DNA of 42,972 nt, taken from the NCBI RefSeq assembly GCF_003429085.1, contig NZ_QVTC01000073.1, positions 1-42,972 on the forward strand, read 5' to 3'. Made by a program: the position numbers and the translations under genes. Each line of letters starts with the position of its first letter. Positions within the stretch are counted from its first letter, which is position 1. The notes under the pieces were generated by a model. It ran no database searches. It was given only the letters and a program-made list of their open reading frames with translations, and had not been told where the DNA came from. Positions 35,060-42,972 of this stretch are shown one piece after another. Origin of the DNA: Bacillus sp. V59.32b (GTDB taxonomy: Bacteria > Bacillota > Bacilli > Bacillales > DSM-1321).

Positions 35060-36304
35060 ATGAAAACTATTACAATCAGCAAAGAAAGATTAAGCAAGCA
35101 AATCTCCCGATTGGGAGAAATAGGAAAGACTGCTGATGACGGAGTACAGCGTCTTGCGCTATCTAAGGAAGACCGCGAAGCCATGCTTCTAGTTACTGAA
35201 TGGATGAAAGAAGCAGGGCTTACGGTGACCCATGATCATTTTGGGAATCTTATCGGACGGAAGGAAGGGCAGAATCCTAATCTTCCGCCGGTCATGATTG
35301 GCTCCCATATCGACTCAGTAAGGAATGGCGGAAAATTTGATGGCACGATTGGTGTACTGGCCGGCATAGAAATCGTCAGGGCGATTTCAGACACAGAAGT
35401 GCAGCACCAGCATCCGATTGAAGTGGTCGCCTTTTGTGAAGAGGAGGGTTCGCGTTTTAATGATGGCCTTTTTGGAAGCAGGGGAATGGTTGGAAAAGTA
35501 ACTGAGGATGATTTGCAGAAAGTCGATGACGACAATATTACGAGATTTAATGCGCTCCAGAACTTTGGTTTCGGCATTGATCCTGAACAGAGAGAGAAAT
35601 CGGTCCGTAAATTGGGTGACATTCAATATTATTTTGAGCTTCACATTGAACAAGGGCCATTTTTGGAGAAGAATGTTTTTCCAGTTGGGATTGTCAGCGG
35701 GATAGCCGGTCCTTGCTGGTTGAAAGTGAGGCTGACAGGGGAAGCCGGCCATGCAGGAACGGTCCCTATGTCTCTACGAAAAGATCCGCTGATGGGGGCT
35801 TCGGAAGTAATGCTGGAAGTGGAACGTCTTTGCGGTCAGGATCCGGATGCACCAACCGTTGGAACAGTCGGCAGAATTATGGCCTTTCCGGGAGGAAGCA
35901 ACATCATTCCTGAATCTGTCGAATTTACCATGGATATCCGCGATATTGATTTGGAAAGGCGCAACAGCATTATCCAAAAAATTGCAGAGAAGTTAAATCT
36001 CGTGTGCAAATCGAGAAATTTAGAGGTTGAAATCGAAAGGAACGTAGATGTTGTTCCTGTTCAATGCTCTGAACATTTAATTCAATCCCTGCAGGAATCT
36101 TGCAAAAGTGTTGGAGTCGAAGCGCCTGTTATGGTAAGCGGAGCGGGGCACGATGCAATGCTTTTGGCGGAAATAACAGAGATCGGCATGGTTTTTGTAC
36201 GCTGCCGTGGCGGCATCAGCCATCAGCCAAAAGAATGGGCAGATATTGAAGATATTGCCATAGGTACGCAAGTACTTTATGAAACAGTTCTGAAACATAT
36301 TTAA
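35060..36304 (+). CDS. hyuC: N-carbamoyl-L-amino-acid hydrolase (HyuC/AmaB type, M20 family)
   Basis: A 414-residue binuclear metalloenzyme that removes the carbamoyl group from N-carbamoyl amino acids, giving amino acid, CO2 and ammonia. Metal ligands by position are His83 (GSHIDSV), Asp94 (GKFDGTIGV), the Glu of CEEEGSRF (127-129), His195 (ELHIEQGP) and His364 (GAGHDAML). The dimerisation domain has LTGEAGHAGTVPMSLRKDPL. ATG 35060 is preferred over ATG 35048 because TGGAGG at 35049-35054 lies just before it. Allantoate amidohydrolase is a close relative and cannot be excluded from sequence, but the adjoining hydantoinase and racemase genes favour the carbamoylase role. Confidence 0.88.
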   Translation: MKTITISKERLSKQISRLGEIGKTADDGVQRLALSKEDREAMLLVTEWMKEAGLTVTHDHFGNLIGRKEGQNPNLPPVMIGSHIDSVRNGGKFDGTIGVLAGIEIVRAISDTEVQHQHPIEVVAFCEEEGSRFNDGLFGSRGMVGKVTEDDLQKVDDDNITRFNALQNFGFGIDPEQREKSVRKLGDIQYYFELHIEQGPFLEKNVFPVGIVSGIAGPCWLKVRLTGEAGHAGTVPMSLRKDPLMGASEVMLEVERLCGQDPDAPTVGTVGRIMAFPGGSNIIPESVEFTMDIRDIDLERRNSIIQKIAEKLNLVCKSRNLEVEIERNVDVVPVQCSEHLIQSLQESCKSVGVEAPVMVSGAGHDAMLLAEITEIGMVFVRCRGGISHQPKEWADIEDIAIGTQVLYETVLKHI

Positions 36305-36350
36305 TTATTTATTCTGGCGGCCAGCAATGGCTGCCGGCTGGATATATCTA

Positions 36351-36374
36351 TCTGATTTTATCAGAATTTTTTTA
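36351..36374 (+). terminator. Weak hairpin with T tract between hyuC and the first permease gene
   Basis: TCTGAT pairs with ATCAGA across a three-base loop and is followed by ATTTTTTT. The stem is short and AT-rich, so only partial termination is likely. A 296-base gap follows hyuC; it also holds AACCAGTT and AACCGGTT boxes (about 36519 and 36541) of unknown meaning and may contain a second promoter. Confidence 0.5.
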
Positions 36375-36600
36375 ATAAAAATGGAAGGGGGATGATCCGT
36401 TTCCTGCGACTATGATGAGTTAAATAGGAAAACCCGCTTATCGTTTCTTTCTTCATAAAAAAGTATTGCCTCTTTGCCGCACATTCAAAAACTACACTCA
36501 CACCCATACCTACTATCAACCAGTTAACCTATCAAAATGAACCGGTTTCAAAGAACATTTCTCGTAATGCGCCATCCAAATAAAAAGGGGGACACCTTCT

Positions 36601-38019
36601 TTGAATCATGAAAATGAAAAAGGGATTAGTTTAACTGGTAAGGATATCATGCCAACATTGGAAACCGAAAGAAATATGACGCCCATCGCCTATTTTATTT
36701 TATGGGTGGGGATTGCTGTACAACTAGTAACTCCAATTGCTGCTGCTCAATTGTATCCGGCTTTGTCGCCCATGCAAATTATTGTCGCTTGTATCCTGGG
36801 CAACCTCATCGTCGCCATTCTCCTGACACTGCTCGGGGATATCGGAATCAGATATGGGGTGCCATATGCCGTTTTTATCAGGGCTTCATTTGGTTATTTA
36901 GGAGCGCATATTCCTGCACTGGTACGGGCAATTCCGGCAATTTTCTGGTTTGGTTTCCAGACATGGATGGGTGCCTATGCCCTAAATGCTATCATGGAAC
37001 TTTTGACGGGATACTCGAATCTTACCCTATTGATTATCGTGTTTGGGATCGTTCAAATCATAAATACGGCTATGGGTATGGAGGCCATCACTAAGTTTGA
37101 ATGGCTGGCCTCGCCTAGTATTCTCATCATTGGTATCATTTTACAAGTCTATATTATGCAGCAGCATAACTTAACCTTCTCAGAGATTTTCGCTCGTGGC
37201 GGTGAAGGTGGTATATCGATGGGATCGGCTGTCGTTGTCATGATGGGAACCTATATCACGATGGCTTTAAATGCACCCGATTTTACCCGTTTTTTAAAAA
37301 CCGGGACAGCTGGCGATAAGGCCCAATGGTGGAAGCTCAATAAAGGAAGCTTTCTGGCTCATACATTGGGGTTGGTCGGATCCATGCTGCTGTTTACTAT
37401 TATCGGTTTAACGAGCGGCGTTGCAACGGGAACATGGAATCCGATTGATGCGATGGTCCAAACGATGGGCAAGGATAATCCGCTTCTTCTGGTCATTTGT
37501 CTGATCTTTGTCATTTTAGCCCAATGGTCTACCAATATCAGTGCCAACCTGCTGCCGCCTGGATATGTGATTGTTAACCTGTTCCCACGGAAAATTACCT
37601 TTGCAATGGGAGCCATTATAGCAGGCATTATCGGGCTGCTAATCCAGCCATGGAATTACGCAGAGTATGTTCCGCAAATCCTGATGATCATAACCGCAAC
37701 CCTGGCGCCGATTGTCGGGATTATGTTTACAGACTATTATCTGCTGCGGAAACGAAGACTGAATGTAGAAGATCTATATAAAGCGGGCGGGCAGTATCGT
37801 TATTGGAAAAATGTAAATCCAGCAGCGATTATAGCATATATTCCAGCCGGATTTTCCGTTCTGTTGTTCCCTGATTATGGATTTGTTTCAGCGCTCTTAG
37901 TGGCAGCGGTATTGTATTATACCTTGATGAAATATTGGATTTGCAAGATCTACGAGCAACCAGAAATTACCGATGAAAACTTTCAAATATCAAGCCAGGC
38001 AGTGAAAAGGCAGGCTTAA
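36601..38019 (+). CDS. NCS1-family nucleobase/hydantoin permease (first copy)
   Basis: A 472-residue symporter of the NCS1 family (Mhp1, CodB, PucI relatives) with about 12 transmembrane segments. Early family features are [40 protein letters not shown] and [20 protein letters not shown], where the Trp/Gln-containing helix 3 and [11 protein letters not shown] form the substrate and sodium sites in known members. In context it should import 5-substituted hydantoins or related ureides. TTG 36601 with AAGGGGG at 36586-36592 is the best start. It is separated from hyuC by 296 bases, so it may be expressed at a different level from hyuABC. A second NCS1 gene lies at 38995. Confidence 0.9.
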   Translation: MNHENEKGISLTGKDIMPTLETERNMTPIAYFILWVGIAVQLVTPIAAAQLYPALSPMQIIVACILGNLIVAILLTLLGDIGIRYGVPYAVFIRASFGYLGAHIPALVRAIPAIFWFGFQTWMGAYALNAIMELLTGYSNLTLLIIVFGIVQIINTAMGMEAITKFEWLASPSILIIGIILQVYIMQQHNLTFSEIFARGGEGGISMGSAVVVMMGTYITMALNAPDFTRFLKTGTAGDKAQWWKLNKGSFLAHTLGLVGSMLLFTIIGLTSGVATGTWNPIDAMVQTMGKDNPLLLVICLIFVILAQWSTNISANLLPPGYVIVNLFPRKITFAMGAIIAGIIGLLIQPWNYAEYVPQILMIITATLAPIVGIMFTDYYLLRKRRLNVEDLYKAGGQYRYWKNVNPAAIIAYIPAGFSVLLFPDYGFVSALLVAAVLYYTLMKYWICKIYEQPEITDENFQISSQAVKRQA

Positions 38020-38098
38020 TGGCAGGTCAAATAAAGGAGCATGCCGTTCTGTCCTTTTTCATGCAGTAATCCCAGTTTGAAAAATGAGGAGGAAAAAA

Positions 38099-38848
38099 AT
38101 GAAAATTAAAGTAATTAACCCGAACACAACAATGGCCATGACAAAAGGAATCGAACATGCAGCATTATCAGCAGCACGGCCGGACACAGAAATACTTGCG
38201 GTGAGCCCTAAGCTGGGCCCCGTTTCCATTGAATCTTTTTATGACGAATATTTAAGCATCCCCGGAGTACTTGAAGAGGTTAAAAAAGGACAAGAAGAAG
38301 GGGCGGATGCTTTTGTAATCGCATGCTGGGGTGACCCGGGTCTGCAGGCAGCGAGAGAGGTAACGGACAAACCGGTTGTGGGGATAGCTGAATCGTCCAT
38401 TTATTTAGCATCCATGCTCGCTGCCAGATTTTCTATTGTTACCGTTTTGCCAAGAATTAAAACGATGATTGAAGAACTCGTTGATTCATATGGAATGCAT
38501 AGGCGAATCCTTAACATCAGAACAACGCCGATGGGAGTTCTCGATTTCGAAAGAGACCCTGAAAAAGGTCTTGAATTGTTACGGCAGGAGGGGAAAAAAG
38601 CTGTAGAAGAAGATCATGCTGAGGCCATCTTGCTGGGGTGTGCGGGAATGGCCGAATTTGCTGACAGCCTTGAAAAGGAGCTAGGCGTTCCGGTTATTGA
38701 TGGAGTAGTAGCAGGTGTGAAATTTGCGGAATCGATTGTGGATTTAGGAAAGAAGACCAGCAAGCTAAAAACTTATAAATATCCTGAGAAAAAGAAATAT
38801 ATTGGGGTGCTTGACAGCTTTGGAAGTGAGGAAGTTTCAATTAATTAA
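38099..38848 (+). CDS. hyuE: Hydantoin racemase (Asp/Glu racemase superfamily)
   Basis: A 249-residue cofactor-independent racemase. Both catalytic cysteines are present at Cys76 (FVIACWGDPGLQAAREV) and Cys181 (AILLGCAGMAEFADSL), the same positions reported for characterised hydantoin racemases. The N-terminus KVINPNTTMAMTKGIEHAA fits the family. It interconverts D- and L-5-substituted hydantoins, so that a stereospecific hydantoinase and carbamoylase can use both forms. ATG 38099 is chosen over ATG 38084 because GAGGAGG at 38086-38092 lies between them. Related allantoin racemases share the motif, so allantoin remains an alternative substrate. A hairpin terminator follows. Confidence 0.88.
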   Translation: MKIKVINPNTTMAMTKGIEHAALSAARPDTEILAVSPKLGPVSIESFYDEYLSIPGVLEEVKKGQEEGADAFVIACWGDPGLQAAREVTDKPVVGIAESSIYLASMLAARFSIVTVLPRIKTMIEELVDSYGMHRRILNIRTTPMGVLDFERDPEKGLELLRQEGKKAVEEDHAEAILLGCAGMAEFADSLEKELGVPVIDGVVAGVKFAESIVDLGKKTSKLKTYKYPEKKKYIGVLDSFGSEEVSIN

Positions 38849-38865
38849 ATGCTGACGTTAACTGC

Positions 38866-38903
38866 GGGGCAGATAGTACTTTTAGTATGTTTGCCCCTCT
38901 TTG
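38866..38903 (+). terminator. Hairpin terminator between racemase and second permease
   Basis: GGGGCA (38866-38871) pairs with TGCCCC (38892-38897), and AGTAC/GTAT extend the stem inside, followed by TCTTTGTTC. It would reduce expression of the second permease or end the operon. Confidence 0.65.
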
Positions 38904-38994
38904 TTCAAAAATATCCGCATTTTTATACAGGCAACCTTTCTGATTACGCATAGTGAGTCATTTTAATAATAATCAAGAAATGAGGGGTGGAAAT

Positions 38995-40338
38995 ATGGGG
39001 AAAAGCGTAACAGAAATCACGAAAAGTTCAAAGAGAGAATCATTAAACCCTGTATCAAATGAAAATCGATTATTTGGTCTCACGACTTATATTACCCTTT
39101 GGATCTCATCAATGGTAGTAATTCAAATCTTTATGATTGGCCAGTCCTATCTGCCTCCAGCAGGAAGATTGAATTTGTTTCAAGCGGGTGTGGTAACAAT
39201 CATATCTGCTTTTCTCACCGGGATCTTATTTGTCATTAATTCAAAGCCCGGATTGATCTATGGCATCCCGTTTATCGTTCAAGCTCGTTCATCGTTTGGC
39301 TATAATGGAGCGAGAATCGCCTCATTAATCAGGGTGTTGCCTGCTGTTTTTTGGTATGGTATCGGCTCATGGATCGGAGCTGCTGCCATTGATTATATTA
39401 CCGAGACCATTTGGGGTTACAGCAATATATGGTTATATTTCATTTTGTTCCAGGTCATTCAAACATTGATCGCCTACTTTGGCATTAGTTCGATAAAGTG
39501 GTTTGACTCCCTGCTCTCTGTGGTTGTACTCGGCTTTTTAATCTATATAACCATGCAGCTCATTAATGTCGGGGGTCTACAGATATCAAATAACTGGAAT
39601 ACAGAAGGTTCGTGGGGCATGCCTTTTTATGCAGCGATTACAGCCTCAGTGGGGGTGTTAATCACCGCGGTGATAAATAATGGTGACTTAAGCAGGTACC
39701 TGGAAAACAAACCCGGCTACAACTGGATTGGCCATCTTGTAGGGATTGTTCCCATGTATATAACCATGCTTGTCATCGGTGTTCTTGCTGCGGCCGCCAC
39801 TGGAATATGGGATCCTGTTCAAGCGATTGTATCTGTTATTCCTAATCCCGGTGTAGCGGTTGCCATGATGTTCTTTATCGTAGTCGCCCAATTCACAAGC
39901 AATTTAACAATAAACATCAAACCACCCGCGCTCGTTTTAATGGAAACATTTAATCTATCGTGGGGTGTATCCGTAATCATCGTAGGAATATTGGGAATCT
40001 TGACATTCCCATGGTTATTAATAACCAGCACGGCGTTCAATACCTTCATTGCTTTCTATTCTGCTTTTCTGGGACCGCTGTTAGGCATATTGATATCAGA
40101 TTATTATTTTGTCCAAAAACAACAGTTGCACGTGGAAAGTCTTTATCAAAATACGATTAAATACAACTGGCTGGGACTTGGATCACTTCTTATCGGAGGG
40201 ATTTTCGGTGTACTCTTCCTGGACATATCCTGGATGGTAGGACTGCCAATCAGTGCCGTGCTTTACTGGGCAGGATATAACTATCTTCCATATTATAAAA
40301 CGCAGAAAACGGCTAAAGAAGCAGATGTGACATTATAA
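38995..40338 (+). CDS. NCS1-family nucleobase/hydantoin permease (second copy)
   Basis: A 447-residue NCS1 symporter, clearly homologous to but different from the permease at 36601. Corresponding blocks are LIYGIPFIVQARSSFGYNGA, LPAVFWYGIGSWIGAAAIDY and ITAVINNGDLSRYLENK; the region matching the other copy's LNAPDFTRF reads NNGDLSRY, so substrate choice may differ. ATG 38995 is preferred over GTG 38953 because GAGGGGTGG precedes it directly. Having two NCS1 carriers in one gene cluster suggests uptake of two related compounds, or import of the hydantoin by one and handling of another ureide by the other. It is the last gene of the cluster. Confidence 0.88.
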   Translation: MGKSVTEITKSSKRESLNPVSNENRLFGLTTYITLWISSMVVIQIFMIGQSYLPPAGRLNLFQAGVVTIISAFLTGILFVINSKPGLIYGIPFIVQARSSFGYNGARIASLIRVLPAVFWYGIGSWIGAAAIDYITETIWGYSNIWLYFILFQVIQTLIAYFGISSIKWFDSLLSVVVLGFLIYITMQLINVGGLQISNNWNTEGSWGMPFYAAITASVGVLITAVINNGDLSRYLENKPGYNWIGHLVGIVPMYITMLVIGVLAAAATGIWDPVQAIVSVIPNPGVAVAMMFFIVVAQFTSNLTINIKPPALVLMETFNLSWGVSVIIVGILGILTFPWLLITSTAFNTFIAFYSAFLGPLLGILISDYYFVQKQQLHVESLYQNTIKYNWLGLGSLLIGGIFGVLFLDISWMVGLPISAVLYWAGYNYLPYYKTQKTAKEADVTL

Positions 40339-40599
40339 AGATCAAAGAAGTACTTTTGTCTGAAGTTCGACTGCTTCACAGTTGATAACTGGGTTATTTG
40401 AACCACTATAAGAAGGGACTGTTCCGTAATTCAGTTTACCTGGCTTATAGCCCCTCTTTGCCAGAATAAAAAGAACCGAAACCGATTGCATTTAATTGGT
40501 TACAGACCCAAATCCTAAGACCATAAAAAAACTGTTCAATATAGAAACAAAGAAGTGATTAACAACCGCAAACCTGGTTCCTGTAAAATAGCCTAAAAA
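40339..40599. other. Intergenic region without recognised gene
   Basis: No coding sequence is supported. A minus-strand frame at 40492-40686 crosses the hairpin repeat and has no ribosome binding site. Confidence 0.4.
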
Positions 40600-40656
40600 A
40601 AAGCGTGCCTGAGTCTCTTTGCTTCCGCAGCAAAGAGGGGACAGGCACTTTTTTGT
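40600..40656. repeat. Hairpin repeat (copy 2), bidirectional terminator
   Basis: GTGCCTG-N3-CTCTTTG pairs with CAAAGAG-N4-CAGGCAC, followed by a run of six T and preceded by eight A. The arms are the same as at 29065-29116 while the loops differ. It lies between the end of the hydantoin cluster and the convergent DinB-like gene, so it can terminate both. Confidence 0.85.
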
Positions 40657-40709
40657 AAATTGAAGCAAAATGGTGCAATTAGACAAAAAATCGGTTCTTC
40701 TGGTGTTTA

Positions 40710-41198
40710 TTATTTTCCCATTGAATTTGAAGATATAGCCCGCTTAATGTACTTGATCGTTTCCATGTGCAGAGCTTCGTGATATAAGCTAAACAAAAAT
40801 ATCTCACCAACACCGAAAAAAGTAATCCCTCCACGGTTCGTGAATGGAGTAACGAGTTTTTCTTCTAAACGCCCGGGAAGAAAATGTTTGATTCTGGCTT
40901 TTTGTTCTGCCAAAACTTTCGCAATCTCAGAAAAGGATGGCGGATGTTCCCAGTCAGCCGGACTGGTTCCCGGAGCAAAAAACTTTTCATAATGTTGAGG
41001 GACATTCTTTTCCTCTCCTGACAGTTCGAAGACGAGCTTCTCCTGTGTAAAAGCAATGTGCCCGAAGTTCCAACGAATATTATTACGAAACCCGTTCGGA
41101 ATGATATCCGCAATTTCTTCTGGAATTTTGTTGATTGCCTGTTCAGTAATCCCGCGTACCGTTTCCATATGGTGAAAAATTAAATGTTCCAAAAACAT
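40710..41198 (-). CDS. DinB/YfiT-family putative metal-dependent protein
   Basis: A 162-residue four-helix protein of the DinB superfamily. The likely metal-binding histidines are in helix 1 (FHHMETV), helix 2 (WNFGHIAFTQEKLV) and the C-terminal helix (LYHEALHMETIKYI). Members of this family include bacillithiol transferases (BstA type), but most are uncharacterised. AAGGGAG lies just before the start region on the minus strand; ATG 41198 is given here, although TTG 41192, eight to nine bases from that site, or ATG 41201 are also possible. It is a single gene convergent with the hydantoin cluster, sharing the hairpin at 40600-40656. Confidence 0.82.
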   Translation of the reverse strand: MFLEHLIFHHMETVRGITEQAINKIPEEIADIIPNGFRNNIRWNFGHIAFTQEKLVFELSGEEKNVPQHYEKFFAPGTSPADWEHPPSFSEIAKVLAEQKARIKHFLPGRLEEKLVTPFTNRGGITFFGVGEIFLFSLYHEALHMETIKYIKRAISSNSMGK

Positions 41199-41351
41199 CA
41201 TCTCCCTTGACACACTTTATTAAATACATTCTGTATGTATGTGCTTATTCCTTCTACAGCGGGAGTTGTTGTCTTTCCACCTTTTTTAATCCCAACATTT
41301 TAATAAACGGTGTTTCAGTCTTAAAATTATTTTCTTCCCAGTACTGTTATA

Positions 41352-41495
41352 CATAGTTCTTTACACGACCATAATATTGATTTTCTTTTACAAAATGCAG
41401 ATTATATTTATGTCATTGATAGAGGGACGATCATACTTGAGGGAAAACCGGGAGCGCTTGATGAGAATTTGTTATATGGGTATTTGACCGTTTAA
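41352..41495 (+). pseudogene. LivF-type ABC ATPase, C-terminal relic
   Basis: The frame reads HDHNIDFLLQNADYIYVIDR, then GTIILEGKPGALDENLLYGY and LTV before TAA at 41493-41495. This matches the last 45 or so residues of LivF/UrtE-type ATPases of branched-chain amino acid or urea importers (EHDIDF...ADYIYVLDRG...LEG...YL-x-V). Walker motifs and the rest of the gene are absent and no start exists. It is a leftover of a lost importer operon. Confidence 0.7.
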
Positions 41496-41612
41496 GAGCT
41501 TAATATTTCAATTGCTGCCACGAATTTCACCGTGGCCAATCTGTTTATTTTAAAGTCTATGCGAAGGGATAATGAATTCAAATTCGCTGTATTTGCTGCT
41601 GTGGCTTGAGTG

Positions 41613-41812
41613 CTATTTTGTTGCCAAAGAACGCTCCATGTTTTTTTCCATCCAATTAGCGATATCAAGGAGACGGTTCAGATCTGTTCCTGTTTCAATT
41701 CCCATTCCATGAAACATATTGACCATATCTTCTGTGCATACATTACCGACTGCCTTTGGAGCGAATGGACATCCTCCTAATCCTAACTCAACTTTCCCAG
41801 TGTAAAATCCTT
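41613..41812 (-). pseudogene. Hydroxymethylglutaryl-CoA lyase, C-terminal relic
   Basis: On the minus strand the frame reads TGKVELGLGGCPFAPKAVGN, then VCTEDMVNMFHGMGIETGTD and LNRLLDIANWMEKNMERSLA before a stop at 41613-41615. GLGGCP carries the conserved catalytic-loop cysteine of HMG-CoA lyases and the GNV-x-TEDMV block follows as in the family. Only the last 65 or so residues remain. The enzyme belongs to leucine degradation; no other gene of that pathway is in the window. Together with the LivF relic it hints at a deleted leucine uptake/catabolism region. Confidence 0.85.
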
Positions 41813-41884
41813 CTCAGAATTATCAAGATGCGAAAGTTAAGGTATAATTATTTGAAGAATCTTTACATAAATCGAGGTGAAAAA

Positions 41885-42787
41885 ATGGAATTTCTCAGCG
41901 TCCTTCTCCCCATTTTCGGGATCTTTGCTTTAGGCTTTATCGGCCAGAAGAAATTCCATTTTGATACGAAGGGAATTTCCACGATGGCGCTGTATTTAAT
42001 GTCGCCTGTGCTGGTGTTTCGGACATTTTATACGACGGAGTTTACGTTTGAAGCTGTTTACATGATTGTTTACACGTTCGGCTTGTGTATGGCCCTGATC
42101 CTTGTTGTCTATCTTGTTTCTTTTCTTAAAAAATACTCGATACCGGAGACTTGCGGCATGATTTTGGCTTCTTCTTTCATGAATAACGGGAATTATGGGA
42201 CTCCGGTCGCGTTTCTGTTGTTTGGGGCAGTCGGACTGGATTACGCGATTGTTTTGATGGTTATTCAGCAGCTGCTCATGTGTACGGTCGGGGTTTATTA
42301 TGCGGCAAAGGGAAGTCCGGAAGGGAATGGGGTTCGGTCTGCCATTAATGCGGTGAAACGGATGCCGATTGTTTATGGAGCGATGGTCGGATTTGTTTTT
42401 CAGTATATTGATATTCCTTTAAGCGCCCCGGTCCTGTCGGCTGTTGATTTAGTCGCCGATGCAACCATCCCGACGATCATGCTTACACTGGGGATGCAGC
42501 TGGCAAACATTTCGATTAAGCAAATCGAAAAGAGCAGAATTTCGATTTCATTGATTCTTAAGCTGGCAATTTCACCTGTCATTGCCTACATCATCACTCT
42601 CTTTCTGCCGGTTGATGATCTGTTGAAGCAGATCATGATCATTATGGCTGCAATGCCTACTGCGGCCAATACAACAATGTATGCCCTGCAGTTCAATACG
42701 GAACCGGATTTTGTCTCGAGCGCTACTTTTATTAGCACGACTTTAAGCTTAGCTACTTTGCCGATTATTTTTTTGATTGTTTTATAA
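41885..42787 (+). CDS. AEC-family (auxin efflux carrier-like) transporter
   Basis: A 300-residue membrane protein with about ten transmembrane segments in the two-times-five arrangement of the AEC family. Typical blocks are LPIFGIFALGFIGQKKFHFD, STMALYLMSPVLVFRTFYTT, ASSFMNNGNYGTPVAFLLFG (the GN-x-G crossover in helix 4) and AAMPTAANTTMYALQFN in the second half. Bacterial members export or import small organic acids such as malate or malonate; the substrate here is unknown. ATG 41885 with GAGGTG at 41875 is chosen instead of the upstream in-frame ATG at 41756, which overlaps the HMG-CoA lyase relic. A strong terminator follows. Confidence 0.87.
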   Translation: MEFLSVLLPIFGIFALGFIGQKKFHFDTKGISTMALYLMSPVLVFRTFYTTEFTFEAVYMIVYTFGLCMALILVVYLVSFLKKYSIPETCGMILASSFMNNGNYGTPVAFLLFGAVGLDYAIVLMVIQQLLMCTVGVYYAAKGSPEGNGVRSAINAVKRMPIVYGAMVGFVFQYIDIPLSAPVLSAVDLVADATIPTIMLTLGMQLANISIKQIEKSRISISLILKLAISPVIAYIITLFLPVDDLLKQIMIIMAAMPTAANTTMYALQFNTEPDFVSSATFISTTLSLATLPIIFLIVL

Positions 42788-42802
42788 GTTAATAGACTCA
42801 TG

Positions 42803-42845
42803 AAAAATGGATGATTATTCGACTCGTGAATCATCCATTTTTTAT
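42803..42845 (+). terminator. Rho-independent terminator after the AEC gene
   Basis: AAAAATGGATGATT (42803-42816) pairs exactly with AATCATCCATTTTT (42829-42842), followed by further T residues. Confidence 0.9.
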
Positions 42846-42865
42846 AGCGGAAAATTTCGACATCT

Positions 42866-42972
42866 TTTTTGATGTTAGGGTTCAAACTGCTGTTTATTTG
42901 GGTATTTAATAAATGGCTCTGTTAAACGATAATGTTGTTTTTGGGAAGGGAATCTGCGAGACTCCTGCGGAA
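42866..42972. repeat. Probable dispersed non-coding repeat, cut by the window edge
   Basis: The segment contains TGGCTCTGTTAAA (42913-42925) and ends in GGGAA-x-CTGCGAGACTCCTGCGG. I associate both phrases with dispersed non-coding repeats in Bacillus-type genomes; this is recollection, not a search. No coding frame is seen. Confidence 0.4.

Noticed and set aside
36702-37094. 130-codon overlapping frame within the first NCS1 permease gene
   Set aside because: Rich in Cys, Arg, Tyr and Gly as expected from an out-of-frame reading of a membrane protein gene; no start signal.
1-42972. CRISPR arrays, tRNA and rRNA genes
   Set aside because: No regularly spaced direct repeats, no tRNA-like TTCRA arms with matching cloverleaf, and no rRNA sequence were seen by eye.

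Overview
The window looks like a stretch of a low-GC Gram-positive genome, most likely Bacillaceae (a Bacillus, Peribacillus or Neobacillus relative). The grounds are purine-rich GGAGG-type ribosome binding sites, frequent TTG and GTG starts, cre-like boxes, Bacillus-type families (YesM/YesN sensor pair, HutC-type GntR regulator, DinB, AEC) and many T-tailed hairpins. Chromosome versus large plasmid cannot be decided; an orphan TubZ/FtsZ-like tubulin leaves a plasmid or former plasmid possible. The species call is inference.

Layout. 1-982: decayed IS3/IS150-type element. 1047-4420: end of a surface-polysaccharide cluster (glycosyltransferase, Wzx-like flippase, broken UDP-GlcNAc 2-epimerase). 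4442-5555: gene graveyard with an IS21 IstB relic. 5559-5915: a cyclic-di-GMP-I riboswitch upstream of a 56-residue basic protein and its terminator. 5979-7722: frameshifted hypothetical gene and a catalytically intact tubulin-like GTPase. 7957-12880: cre-like box, a 1245-residue secreted GH3-CBM6-GH30 fusion (probably beta-1,6-glucan degrading) and a GntR/UTRA regulator. 13098-13929: small lipoprotein and a coiled-coil protein.

14560-25421: a ribose-type ABC importer unit (binding lipoprotein, M24 peptidase, permease, double ATPase, second permease), then a YesM-like histidine kinase, an AraC-type response regulator and, convergent, a membrane-anchored family-1 solute-binding protein that may act as an extracellular co-sensor. 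25754-29116: a second decayed zone (pretoxin HINT relic, TPR-DUF2695 gene with a nonsense codon, BceR-like regulator fragment, broken secreted metallophosphoesterase/Ig-like gene) around two intact small genes.

29289-40338: the most coherent system. A sigma-54 activator with PAS domain lies upstream of three 14-bp palindromes (TTGCA-N4-TGCAA), a textbook -24/-12 promoter, and a hydantoin-utilisation cluster: ATP-dependent hydantoinase subunits HyuA and HyuB, a HyuC-type carbamoylase, an NCS1 permease, a hydantoin racemase with both catalytic cysteines, and a second NCS1 permease. Import, racemisation, ring opening and decarbamoylation would turn 5-substituted hydantoins into amino acids. 40600-42972: hairpin repeat shared with 29065-29116, DinB-like gene, relics of a LivF-type ATPase and HMG-CoA lyase, an AEC transporter and a probable dispersed repeat at the window edge.

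The strongest leads are the sigma-54/hydantoin regulatory architecture, the riboswitch with a competing 13-bp helix, the orphan tubulin, and the GH3-CBM6-GH30 fusion. No CRISPR array, rRNA or tRNA was recognised.
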